A DNA stretch of 64,000 bases from Snodgrassella alvi (GTDB lineage: Bacteria > Pseudomonadota > Gammaproteobacteria > Burkholderiales > Neisseriaceae): the NCBI RefSeq assembly GCF_002777855.1, contig NZ_MEIK01000028.1, positions 62,001 through 126,000 of the forward strand. Reading direction: 5' to 3'. Positions 9,234-19,878 of this stretch are shown one piece after another (the first letter of the stretch is position 1; every line of letters begins with the position of its first letter). The notes under the pieces were generated by a model. The model saw only the letters and a program-made list of their open reading frames with translations. It made no database searches and was not told the origin of the DNA. The translations under genes and the position numbers were made by a program.

Positions 9234-9262
9234 TATTGCCTGAGATTTTAATTAAAGAAGAG

Positions 9263-9298
9263 ATGGCAAGCCGCAGAATGGGGTTTGCCATTTTTTTT
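9263..9298 (+). terminator. Intrinsic terminator between zipA and ligA
   Basis: ATGGCAAGCC pairs with GGTTTGCCAT (10 pairs, one G-T) around a nine-base loop and is followed by eight T residues. It sits about 25 bases before the ligA start, so ligA is likely to depend on read-through or a promoter inside zipA. Confidence 0.85.
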
Positions 9299-9309
9299 AG
9301 CTGCTTTAA

Positions 9310-11742
<2,433 letters not shown>

Positions 11743-11747
11743 AACTG

Positions 11748-12620
11748 ATGAAAATACAACCAATTCGTAAATGTGTATTTCCTGTGGCGGGGATGGGTAC
11801 CCGCTTTTTACCGGCTACTAAAGCCAGCCCAAAAGAAATGCTACCGATTGTGGATAAACCACTGATTCAGTATGCCGTTGAAGAAGCAGTGGCAGCCGGC
11901 TGTACCGAGCTGGTTTTTATTACCGGCCGTAATAAACGCTGTATTGAAGACCATTTCGACAAAGCGTATGAGTTAGAAACCGAGCTGGCATATCGTAACC
12001 AAAATAAACTACTAGATTTTGTGCAGGATATTTTGCCACCCAATGTTACCTGTCTGTATATCCGGCAGCCTTCAGCACTGGGGCTGGGACACGCTGTATT
12101 ATGCAGCCGTGCGGCCATAGGTAAAGAAAATTTCGCCGTAGTTCTGGCTGATGACCTGATAGATGCCCAGCCGGGAGCATTAAGCCAGATGATGGAGGTT
12201 TATTATCGTACAGGCTGTAATGTACTGGGCGTGGAAAATATTGACCCGCAGCAGACTGGTGCATATGGCATCGTGGAAATCGCCCGCGAAGATACGGATG
12301 ATTATATCCAGAGCATAGTCGAAAAACCGCATCCTGATGATGCACCTTCACATCTAGGTGTAGTAGGGCGCTATATTTTGTCTGCACGGGTATTTGATTT
12401 TCTAACTAATTTACCGCGTGGTGCTGAAGGTGAAATTCAGCTTACGGACGCAATTGCCCGCCTGCTAACTGAACAAAAGATGATTGCGTATGCATTCAGC
12501 GGTACCCGCTATGATTGTGGTGATAAGCTTGGTTATCTTGAGGCTACCGTAGCTTATGGTTTGAAACATCCTTTAGTTGGAGAAGATTTCCGGAAGCTAT
12601 TGCAACAAATGGTTTGTTAA
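11748..12620 (+). CDS. galU: UTP-glucose-1-phosphate uridylyltransferase
   Basis: Makes UDP-glucose for surface polysaccharides. The 290-residue product has the nucleotidyltransferase signature FPVAGMGTRFLPATKASPKE (residues 11-30), VDKPLIQYAVEEA, the VEKP motif near residue 193 and the GEIQLTDAI region near residue 224. Length is normal for GalU (about 295). It starts five bases after ligA and is probably co-transcribed; a GC-rich hairpin follows. Confidence 0.95.
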   Translation: MKIQPIRKCVFPVAGMGTRFLPATKASPKEMLPIVDKPLIQYAVEEAVAAGCTELVFITGRNKRCIEDHFDKAYELETELAYRNQNKLLDFVQDILPPNVTCLYIRQPSALGLGHAVLCSRAAIGKENFAVVLADDLIDAQPGALSQMMEVYYRTGCNVLGVENIDPQQTGAYGIVEIAREDTDDYIQSIVEKPHPDDAPSHLGVVGRYILSARVFDFLTNLPRGAEGEIQLTDAIARLLTEQKMIAYAFSGTRYDCGDKLGYLEATVAYGLKHPLVGEDFRKLLQQMVC

Positions 12621-12630
12621 TTATTTCAAT

Positions 12631-12666
12631 AGCCGGCCTGTATCAGGTTTTGCTCCTAGGCCGGTT
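12631..12666 (+). terminator. Terminator-like hairpin after galU
   Basis: AGCCGGCCT pairs with AGGCCGGTT over nine pairs with an 18-base loop. There is no T run on either side, so it may be a 3'-end stabiliser or weak terminator between convergent galU and rtcR. Confidence 0.5.
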
Positions 12667-12750
12667 ATGATAATCACGTTATTTAATTCAGACACCAGTT
12701 AGAGTAAATATCTATTTCTAAATTCAGGTAGCTAAAAGGTTTTAACAAGA

Positions 12751-14364
12751 TCAGTTTTTTATTTGTTCCCAACTTATATCATATTTAGCCAGATATTTTT
12801 TCAGTCTGTCAGCATCATTGGCACGCTGTTTCTGCGCTCGTGACACCGCAAACAGATAGCGACCCGCTTCAGATAAAGTTCGGCTTTTGCGGCATACTTC
12901 CAGCACTTTTTCCAGTTGATAGCGGTCAAATTCATCTAATTCAGCTGGAATCAGCGCATCCCTAGAAGTGTTTTGCTGCCAATGTTGCTGTAAACGCTGA
13001 ATTTCATCTTCAACCTGTACCAAAGTAATATTTCCTTGGGTGGCTAACGTCGCCATGCGGGTAATGGAAGCTGTAAGCTCGCGGAAATTGCCTGTCCACA
13101 GAGCAGTAGCCGACGTGGCAAAATTCACATAACGGCTTCTAGATTGCTGATTAAAGCGCGGCATGGTGCCATATTCCTGTGCAAAGCGCGCCAGCTCAAA
13201 ATCGATATTCGGCTCAATGTCTTCCTTGCGTTCCGCTAGACCAGGCAATTGATAGCTCCATAAATTAATGCGTGCGTATAAATCCTCCCTAAACTTACCT
13301 GCCGCAATAGCCTGCTTTAAATCTTTATTGGTACCGGCTATCAACTGAAACTGACTGGATACCAGCTTATCCGATCCGAGCGGATAAAATTGTTTTTCCT
13401 CAATCGCTTTCAGCAGAATAGCCTGCTCATCCAGCCCCAGTTCGCCAATTTCATCCATAAACAACAAACCATTATCCGCCTGTTTCAGTAAACCGCTTCT
13501 GGCCGTACTGGCACCCGTATACGCCCCTTTGCTGTGACCGAACAAAGTAGACATCGCATTATCGCCGCTCAGCGTAGCACAATTAATTTCCACAAACTGC
13601 CCGCTTAACTGATGTTGATTCAGCTTAAGCTGGTAAATTTGCTTAGCCAGAAATGATTTACCCGCACCAGTAGGGCCACACAGCAGAATAGGCGCATGCG
13701 AACGGCTGGCCACCTGTTCTATTTCAGTAATTAACTGATTGTAATGTTGATTTCGCGTGGCAATACCAGATTTAAGTAACTCAGTCGCCTGACTGGCATA
13801 CTGCTGGAAACGCGTCAAAATCTGGTCGTAGCGGTGCAGATTCAAATCAATAATATTAACTTGCCCTCTGCTGCACAGATGCTGGTGTTCTTCAGCTACA
13901 GACAACACATTTTCCGCCTTGGCTGTATTTTTTTCAGGTGGGGAAGATTGCAACAATCTAGCCGGATAAAAGCGTGATTCAGCCAACAAAAACCAGCAAA
14001 TCTGCATCACATGCGTACCAGTTGTGATATTTAAAAAATAATTTTCTTCTTCAGTATCAAATTTATAACCCTTAGCTAAATCCAATAGATAGGTATATAC
14101 CTCTTCAAAGTCCCACGGGTCGCTTATCCGTACCTCAACCGGATTTACCTGAGTCAGCGGCGCAATAGTGTGAATATCCTGCACAATTTCAGTCAGTAAT
14201 CTCTTATCACAGGTTTTATACAACAGCTCAAGGCGTGAAACCGGCAATTCTGGATGATTGCAGACATCAACCGTTGGCCGCCAACGCCCCCAGCGTTTTC
14301 TCCCCTTGCCGCGCTGGTCTAGAACATTACCCAAAAAGCCAAAAACAACGTTTCTCTTATTCAT
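12751..14364 (-). CDS. rtcR: RtcR, CARF-domain sigma-54 activator of the RNA repair operon
   Basis: Enhancer-binding activator that turns on the rtc operon when damaged RNA is sensed. Residues 1-185 form the RtcR/CARF sensory domain (FGFLGNVLDQR at the start, NITTGTHVMQ near 112-121). The AAA+ domain follows, with Walker A GPTGAGKS (230-237), the sigma-54 contact loop as GAYTGA (280-285) and Walker B LLFMDE (300-305). The C-terminus has a short helix-turn-helix region. At 537 residues it matches E. coli RtcR (532). It is transcribed away from a sigma-54 promoter 160 bases upstream that leads to slipin and rtcB. In Salmonella RtcR is known to respond to tRNA fragments; the same ligand class is inferred here. 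Confidence 0.95.
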   Translation of the reverse strand: MNKRNVVFGFLGNVLDQRGKGRKRWGRWRPTVDVCNHPELPVSRLELLYKTCDKRLLTEIVQDIHTIAPLTQVNPVEVRISDPWDFEEVYTYLLDLAKGYKFDTEEENYFLNITTGTHVMQICWFLLAESRFYPARLLQSSPPEKNTAKAENVLSVAEEHQHLCSRGQVNIIDLNLHRYDQILTRFQQYASQATELLKSGIATRNQHYNQLITEIEQVASRSHAPILLCGPTGAGKSFLAKQIYQLKLNQHQLSGQFVEINCATLSGDNAMSTLFGHSKGAYTGASTARSGLLKQADNGLLFMDEIGELGLDEQAILLKAIEEKQFYPLGSDKLVSSQFQLIAGTNKDLKQAIAAGKFREDLYARINLWSYQLPGLAERKEDIEPNIDFELARFAQEYGTMPRFNQQSRSRYVNFATSATALWTGNFRELTASITRMATLATQGNITLVQVEDEIQRLQQHWQQNTSRDALIPAELDEFDRYQLEKVLEVCRKSRTLSEAGRYLFAVSRAQKQRANDADRLKKYLAKYDISWEQIKN

Positions 14365-14524
14365 CTCATCTTTCTTATCATTTATAAATATACATAAAAT
14401 TATATATAAAAATATAAAAAAAGGATGTATTTTATACGATAAAAATGAGCATAAAAACTTAAAAGATATTTATTTAAGTATTAAAAATAATTACTTATAA
14501 ATTTTATTTCAAAAAAATTTCCAC

Positions 14525-14541
14525 TTGGTACAGAAATTGCA
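14525..14541 (+). promoter_or_regulatory. Sigma-54 (-24/-12) promoter of the rtc operon
   Basis: TTGGTACAGAAATTGCA matches the consensus TGGYAC-N5-TTGCA exactly, with GG at 14527-14528, GC at 14539-14540 and ten bases between them. Predicted transcription starts about 12 bases after the GC, near 14552. RtcR is encoded divergently next to it. Confidence 0.92.
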
Positions 14542-14551
14542 ATAAGAATGG

Positions 14552-14665
14552 TGTCTGTCATACAGACTGTCTGATAGGGCAGTCAGGTGCATAGCGAATG
14601 TAGCCAGAAAGGGAATAAACCAGTTCAGTTGCATTATCAACATGTATTCCTGCGTAGAACAGACA
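14552..14665 (+). ncRNA. Candidate structured RNA with paired ends (Y-RNA-like) at the head of the rtc transcript
   Basis: The predicted start of the sigma-54 transcript falls on TGTCTGT (14552-14558), complementary to ACAGACA at 14659-14665, so a 114-nucleotide RNA could close on its own ends. Inside, GGAATA (14612-14617) pairs with TATTCC (14645-14650) and encloses a GTTG/CAAC hairpin (14628-14641). A competing local hairpin GTCTGT-CAT-ACAGAC (14553-14567) is also possible. There is no credible open frame. Salmonella carries Y RNAs in its rsr-yrlBA-rtcBA operon; this element has the same place and the end-pairing, but I could not match the Ro-binding sequence and no Ro gene is in the window. 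Confidence 0.6.
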
Positions 14666-14684
14666 ACTCCCTTTAACGGAGAAT

Positions 14685-14756
14685 ATTTGAATAGCTCACT
14701 GGTAGAGCAATTGGAACTGATCCAATTTGTAGCAGGTTCGATTCCTGTTTCAAATC
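14685..14756 (+). ncRNA. tRNA-like RNA in the rtc operon leader (anticodon position CTG, no U33)
   Basis: A full cloverleaf can be drawn. Acceptor ATTTGAA (14685-14691) pairs with TTCAAAT (14749-14755); D arm GCTC/GAGC has a GG-containing loop; anticodon stem is ATTGG/CCAAT; variable region TTGTA; T arm GCAGG/CCTGT has the canonical loop TTCGATT. The anticodon loop is AACTGAT, so the Gln-type CTG is present but the universal T33 is A, and A32 with T38 could extend the stem to leave a five-base loop. No CCA is encoded (CCT follows). It is therefore a tRNA mimic or a decayed tRNA-Gln rather than a decoding tRNA. It lies between the sigma-54 promoter and slipin, so it is probably induced with rtcB. 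Confidence 0.75.
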
Positions 14757-14848
14757 CTTGTCATAAAACTTTGTTGTAAAAAGCAATACCAGCCAGTAAA
14801 CAGCAATAAGCTAGTAGTTAAAGCTTAGGCACAGGAAAAACCGCTTAA

Positions 14849-14896
14849 CCGGACAAAATCAGCTTAAGATGATTTATCCGGATAAAAAAACCGGAT
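14849..14896 (+). promoter_or_regulatory. Mutually exclusive hairpins in the slipin leader
   Basis: TCCGG (14877-14881) can pair either upstream with CCGGA (14849-14853), reinforced by AAATCA/TGATTT (14856-14861 with 14870-14875), or downstream as ATCCGG/CCGGAT (14876-14881 with 14891-14896) across an A-rich loop. The two folds cannot coexist. This could control RNA processing or expression of slipin-rtcB relative to the upstream RNAs; the function is inferred. Confidence 0.45.
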
Positions 14897-15032
14897 AGCA
14901 GGCAAAAAATTAAAAAAGCATAAACAGGCAGTTTCTAGCTTATGCAGCTTAATCTTTCCCCTGTTATTTCGTTACTTAATCCGTTTGAATGTGTTCATTC
15001 TGTTTACTGGCTGCCTCAACAGGAGAATTAAA

Positions 15033-16610
15033 ATGTTTACCATCATAAATGTAAAAAAGGGTGAACTGGCCATAGTCAGTAAACGCGGAGAGATTGATAA
15101 CATCATCACCGCAGGCCGTCATTATTTTTGGAATCCCTTTTCCGTACTAACCTTTACACAGGTAGATTTGGCTGATACACAAATCGAGCCAGACACCGCC
15201 AACAAACTCATCAATTTTTATCCACAACTGGTAGAAAAATATTGTCATCACGTCAGCCTCGCAGAGGATGAAATTGGCCTGCGCTATGAGGAAGACAAAC
15301 TAGTAGAAATAATAATGCCCACTACCAAAACAGTGTACTGGCAGAGTTATAAACCACAATTACTAAAAAAAGTTACCTTGCAACAAGGTTACCGCTTGCC
15401 GGATGAAATAGCTCAAGAGCTGATACAGGCTAAAAATACCGGCAAAGTAATAAAAGGCTTAAATAATCTAATCCTGCATAATTTTACCGACGAAGAAATA
15501 GGTACCCTGTTTGTGGATAACCAATTTGTGCAGATTATTCCGCCTAAATCAGTATTCGGCATGTGTGAATTTAAACATAAACTGATACTGGGCAAATTCA
15601 AATTACAGGATAGCCGCATTAACGACGTACTGGCGGCATCAATAGAGCAGAACGCACCAGCACAAATGGCACAATTTTGCGTGCAGATGCAGGTGGGCGC
15701 CAATCAGGTCGGCCTACGATTCGAAGATGATTTATTGGTAGAAATCCTGCCACCGGGTACCAAACGCCTATATTGGCAGAATAACTGCAAACAACACATG
15801 CAGACCATAGAACTAAGCGATGGCTATCAATTGTCTGAACAAATGGTGCAGCAGCTATTACAGCCCAAATTGCGCCAAAAAGAAGTGCAGGGAGACAGCA
15901 GTGTACTGATTGCCCAAATACCGGCCTATCACCTTGGCGTACTGAAAGTAAATGGCAAAGTGGAAAAACTGCTGGATGCCGGTATCACCGCCTACTGGCG
16001 TTTTAACCGTGAAATCAGCGTTGACATCGTCGATACACGCTTGCAGACCAAAGAAATATCCGGTCAGGAAATACTCACCCGCGATAAAGTCAATCTGCGT
16101 ATCAATCTAGTGGCCAACTGGTACTACACCGATGTATTAACCGCCTATGCCAAAGTTGCACAGCCGACGGATTTGTTGTACCGACAACTGCAATTTGCAC
16201 TGCGCGAAGCGATTGGCACACGCACACTGGATGAATTACTGGAAAACAAAACAGTAATCGATGAAGTAATTAACGCTCATATGCAAACCAGTATGGCTGG
16301 CTATGGCATCGAAACAGTTAGTGTCGGCGTCAAAGACATCATACTACCGGGAGACATGAAAATCATACTTTCGCAGGTAGTGGAAGCAGAAAAAGCGGCA
16401 CAGGCCAATGTCATTCGCCGGCGTGAAGAAACTTCCGCCACCCGCTCCCTGCTCAATACCGCCCGCGTAATGGAAAACAATCCAGTGGCCTTGCGTTTAA
16501 AAGAAATGGAAACACTCGAACGAATCGCCGAACGCATTAACAAAATTTCCGTAGTTGGCGGACTGGATCAGATATTGCATGGATTAATCAATATCCAACC
16601 AAAAATATAG
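15033..16610 (+). CDS. Slipin / SPFH (band 7) family protein with five copies of an N-terminal beta motif
   Basis: A 525-residue SPFH protein encoded between RtcR and RtcB. The C-terminal part (about 293-470) is the SPFH domain, with NREISVDIVDTRLQT and the following LANWYYTDVLTAY segment. A short motif of the form G-x-(V/L)-x(3,5)-(V/I)-x-x-I-x-x-(A/P)-G-x-x-x-Y-W occurs five times, at about residues 11-34, 80-103, 155-179, 226-249 and 300-323. This suggests serial duplication of the family's leading beta hairpin. No membrane helix is evident, unlike classical slipins. Start at 15033 has CAGGAG upstream; a start at 14985 adds 16 residues. Band-7 proteins are known partners in RtcB operons; their role in RNA repair is unresolved. 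Confidence 0.85.
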   Translation: MFTIINVKKGELAIVSKRGEIDNIITAGRHYFWNPFSVLTFTQVDLADTQIEPDTANKLINFYPQLVEKYCHHVSLAEDEIGLRYEEDKLVEIIMPTTKTVYWQSYKPQLLKKVTLQQGYRLPDEIAQELIQAKNTGKVIKGLNNLILHNFTDEEIGTLFVDNQFVQIIPPKSVFGMCEFKHKLILGKFKLQDSRINDVLAASIEQNAPAQMAQFCVQMQVGANQVGLRFEDDLLVEILPPGTKRLYWQNNCKQHMQTIELSDGYQLSEQMVQQLLQPKLRQKEVQGDSSVLIAQIPAYHLGVLKVNGKVEKLLDAGITAYWRFNREISVDIVDTRLQTKEISGQEILTRDKVNLRINLVANWYYTDVLTAYAKVAQPTDLLYRQLQFALREAIGTRTLDELLENKTVIDEVINAHMQTSMAGYGIETVSVGVKDIILPGDMKIILSQVVEAEKAAQANVIRRREETSATRSLLNTARVMENNPVALRLKEMETLERIAERINKISVVGGLDQILHGLINIQPKI

Positions 16611-16668
16611 AAAACAAAAACACAAAATCATGCCATCAACTATGGCATGATAAAACCATGGAATAAAA

Positions 16669-17889
16669 ATGACTCAATATAATTTGTTACAAGCGGAAAA
16701 TGCAAAACCAATCAAAATGTGGACACAAGGCGTATCAGTCGAAGATGAAGCCAAAAACCAGCTAATCAAAACAGCCCAATTACCATTTATCTTTAAACAT
16801 ATTGCCGTCATGCCCGATGTCCATATCGGTAAAGGTTCAACAATAGGAAGTGTTATCCCAACCATGGGCGCAATTATTCCGGCAGCCGTGGGCGTGGATA
16901 TCGGCTGTGGCATGATTGCTGTACAAACTTCTTTAGTGGCAACTGATTTGCCCGATAATTTATTGCCTTTGCGTCAAGTTATCGAAAAAGCCGTGCCACA
17001 TGGCATGACCCCCAAATACCGCGGACGAGATAACGGTAGCTGGCAAAATCCACCACCAATTGTCAATCAATACTGGCAGCAACTGTTACCGGGTTTTGAA
17101 AAATTAACCGCAAAATATCCACGCTTCTTAAAAACGAAGAATCACAAACATCTAGGTACACTGGGTACCGGCAACCATTTTATCGAAATCTGTCTCGATG
17201 AAACCGATAGCGTGTGGATAATGTTGCATAGCGGTTCACGAGGCATAGGCAATACTATCGGCAACTTTTTTATCGAATTGGCTAAAAAAGATATGGAAGT
17301 GCATATCAGAAATCTACCCGATATAGATCTGGCTTATCTTCAGGAAGGGACAGAGCATTTTCAAGATTATGTTGAGGCCGTACATTGGGCACAGGAATTT
17401 GCGAGGCTAAACCGTGAAGCCATGATGCATAACGTTATCGCAGCAATGCGCAAAATCATTACCAAACCATTTACCACCCATCTATCCGCAGTAAATTGCC
17501 ACCACAACTACGTGCAAAAAGAACAGCATTTTGGTGATGAGATTTTTATTACCCGTAAAGGGGCAGTATCAGCGCGTAAAGGCGAACTAGGCATCATACC
17601 CGGTTCAATGGGCGCCAAAAGCTATATCGTGCGAGGATTAGGTAATGAAGAAAGTTTTTGCTCTTGTTCACATGGAGCAGGAAGAATAATGAGCCGAACC
17701 GATGCAAAAAAGCAATTTACCATAGACGACCAAATCAAAGCCACCGCCCATGTTGAATGCCGTAAAGACGCAGACGTAATTGATGAAATACCAATGGCTT
17801 ACAAAGATATCGATGCCGTCATGACCGCCCAAAAAGAACTAGTGGAAATCGTGCATCAATTACGGCAGGTAGTGTGCGTAAAAGGATAA
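16669..17889 (+). CDS. rtcB: RNA-splicing ligase RtcB
   Basis: GTP- and Mn-dependent ligase joining 2',3'-cyclic phosphate or 3'-phosphate ends to 5'-OH ends, used to heal cleaved tRNAs and rRNA. The 406-residue product (E. coli 408) has metal-site motifs MPDVHIGKG and GVDIGCGM (the Cys is a Mn ligand), GTGNHFIE, LHSGSRGIG, and the guanylylation motif SHGAGRIMSR with the catalytic His. It follows slipin after 58 bases in the sigma-54 operon. No rtcA (cyclase) follows, so ends that must be recyclised would depend on another route. Confidence 0.97.
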   Translation: MTQYNLLQAENAKPIKMWTQGVSVEDEAKNQLIKTAQLPFIFKHIAVMPDVHIGKGSTIGSVIPTMGAIIPAAVGVDIGCGMIAVQTSLVATDLPDNLLPLRQVIEKAVPHGMTPKYRGRDNGSWQNPPPIVNQYWQQLLPGFEKLTAKYPRFLKTKNHKHLGTLGTGNHFIEICLDETDSVWIMLHSGSRGIGNTIGNFFIELAKKDMEVHIRNLPDIDLAYLQEGTEHFQDYVEAVHWAQEFARLNREAMMHNVIAAMRKIITKPFTTHLSAVNCHHNYVQKEQHFGDEIFITRKGAVSARKGELGIIPGSMGAKSYIVRGLGNEESFCSCSHGAGRIMSRTDAKKQFTIDDQIKATAHVECRKDADVIDEIPMAYKDIDAVMTAQKELVEIVHQLRQVVCVKG

Positions 17890-18426
17890 AACGCATCAAG
17901 GAGAAATCATCTATATCAATAAAATATCAAATAACACTAACCTTGATACTGTTAATAGATAGCCTGATGCAAGCAAGGTTTTGCTAAAAGATTAGGCTTA
18001 AGCATTATTATAATTATTTACTGGAATAACTTAATAATTCAGAATGTTATAAAAAATTAAGCTTAGCCTTTTAATTTAATCGCAGAAATAAAGTTAAATA
18101 TTATGATGCAAAGGTAAGCCATATAAAAACAACAAATCAAAATCGATAAGCATATACAAATACTAATAGTCGAAATATGGTATTTACCAAAGTTATTCGC
18201 CAATTAAATAAAGAAAACTAAGGATGAAATAATGATATGAATTATTTGAACGTATAATTTAATATAGTAATCAATATTTTTGATATTTTATTTCTGGTAA
18301 AAAAATTTAGTGTTTATAAAAATTAAAAAATTTTAAATCACATATTTTTTGATATAATATACTTATTTTATTATATGTATTCTATTGATAATATTTAAAC
18401 AAAATTGTTTATAAAGGAGTAAAATT
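17890..18426. other. AT-rich intergenic region after rtcB
   Basis: A 537-base stretch without a credible gene. AACCTTG near 17939 and CAAGGTT near 17976 can form a hairpin followed by a short T-rich run and may end the rtc transcript. A second, imperfect long-range pairing (AGGCTTAAGC with GCTTAGCCT, about 17988-18069) is visible. GC content drops sharply into the next gene. A ribosome site AAGGAG lies just before the start at 18427. Confidence 0.4.
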
Positions 18427-19878
18427 ATGACTCAGTCTAATATAAAACTAAAAATCTATTTTACCGATTTCTTCAATGTAGATAAGTCAGAATTAGAAAA
18501 TTATGGAGCGTTTAATATCTCATTAATAAATGATTTACCATTATTTGTAGACCCTTTTTTATTATTTAATAGTGAAAATTCGCAGTACAAATCTCTACAT
18601 GAATCAATGATTAAATATATAGGTTTTTTAAAATATAAAATTCTGGCAAAAGAAGGGAAATTTTCTAATAATGAGATTAAAGCTTGGTTTATGTTTAACG
18701 AGGTTCAACAAAATTGGTTAGGTTATAGTTGCGTGGGAAATAGAGGTAGAGGTTTAAATAGAGCGTTTGCTAACACTTTGATTGATAGTTTTATTAATAA
18801 CTCAAGTGATTTTAAAGAAAACGATATAACACAAGGTCTTCATCCCGAAAAACTTTGTCTTATAAAAGATGGTACAGGAAAAGATAGTGTTAGTGATTTA
18901 ACGGTTAATTTAATAAAAAAATTTCTTCTAGAGTATACGCAAACGTTTGCAGAAAAATATATTTCCGAAGATAAATTAAAGGAATTTACAGTTGAAAAAG
19001 TAGAATTTAATTATGATACTGAAACTTGGCAAGCAAAAAAATATATATTACCGAAATTTGAAGAGGAATATGTTCTATTAACTCCAAAAAATATTCTAAC
19101 TAAAGATGAAAGTTGGATTAATAAAAAAGAAATGATAGGAGATTTTTCTAATATATGTTCTTCTATATCAAATGTAGAACTAAGAGCAAAATTGGAAAAA
19201 TATGTCAATGACATTTTACCAGAAAATTATAATGCACAAGAATGGGGAAAAGCTGTAAAACAAACTATTGAGAAATTTCCTGAATTTATTGACTATTTTA
19301 TTAAAATGAAAGAGATCGATGGTAAGGAAGCTCATATTCGAAGTGATTTAAAAATTAGAGAAACTCAAGAAATATTTATTGGATTAGTATCTAATTTAGT
19401 AGAAGCACTATATCATTATACAAATTTTTATCAACAGTCATATGATACTTTGAAAGATACTTATCAAAGAATAATATTTCTAAAGGATATTATTGAAAAT
19501 AAGGATGAATTTAAGCTTTCTTACCAAAATAAATTAATTAAAAAAGAATCAGATTTACAACTTTTATTAAGATTAATTTGGTTTGTTAGACCTTCTTATG
19601 TTGATAATGATATAAAAATTGATTTAAATACATTGGATTATGAAAATTCTCGATCATCTAAAGGTAAAATGTTAGTTGAATTTAAATTGGCTAATAATAA
19701 AAAACTTAAACAAAGTTTAAAAAATCAGATTAAAAAATATGGAAAGGAAAATCTTAAATCCATAAAAGTTATTATATACTCTAGTTTTCCTGAATATGAT
19801 AAAGTAAAAAGAATTTTAAGGGAATTAAACTTAAAAGTTGGCAAAAATATTGTTTTAATTAATGCAATTCCAGAATAA
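18427..19878 (+). CDS. Uncharacterised AT-rich protein with C-terminal PD-(D/E)XK-like motif
   Basis: I do not recognise this 483-residue protein as a named family. It begins KIYFTDFFNVDKSELENYG and NDLPLFVDPFLLF, a pattern I associate with standalone hypothetical proteins. Near the C-terminus a basic Ser/Lys-rich turn precedes LVEFKLANNKKL (Glu418, Lys420) with acidic residues upstream at 399-405, followed by a Q-x-x-K-Y helix. That is the layout of PD-(D/E)XK nucleases. There are no membrane segments. AAAGGAG supports the start. Base composition is far more AT-rich than its neighbours, and it stands alone between AT-rich gaps, suggesting horizontal transfer. A defence nuclease is possible but unproven. 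Confidence 0.6.
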   Translation: MTQSNIKLKIYFTDFFNVDKSELENYGAFNISLINDLPLFVDPFLLFNSENSQYKSLHESMIKYIGFLKYKILAKEGKFSNNEIKAWFMFNEVQQNWLGYSCVGNRGRGLNRAFANTLIDSFINNSSDFKENDITQGLHPEKLCLIKDGTGKDSVSDLTVNLIKKFLLEYTQTFAEKYISEDKLKEFTVEKVEFNYDTETWQAKKYILPKFEEEYVLLTPKNILTKDESWINKKEMIGDFSNICSSISNVELRAKLEKYVNDILPENYNAQEWGKAVKQTIEKFPEFIDYFIKMKEIDGKEAHIRSDLKIRETQEIFIGLVSNLVEALYHYTNFYQQSYDTLKDTYQRIIFLKDIIENKDEFKLSYQNKLIKKESDLQLLLRLIWFVRPSYVDNDIKIDLNTLDYENSRSSKGKMLVEFKLANNKKLKQSLKNQIKKYGKENLKSIKVIIYSSFPEYDKVKRILRELNLKVGKNIVLINAIPE

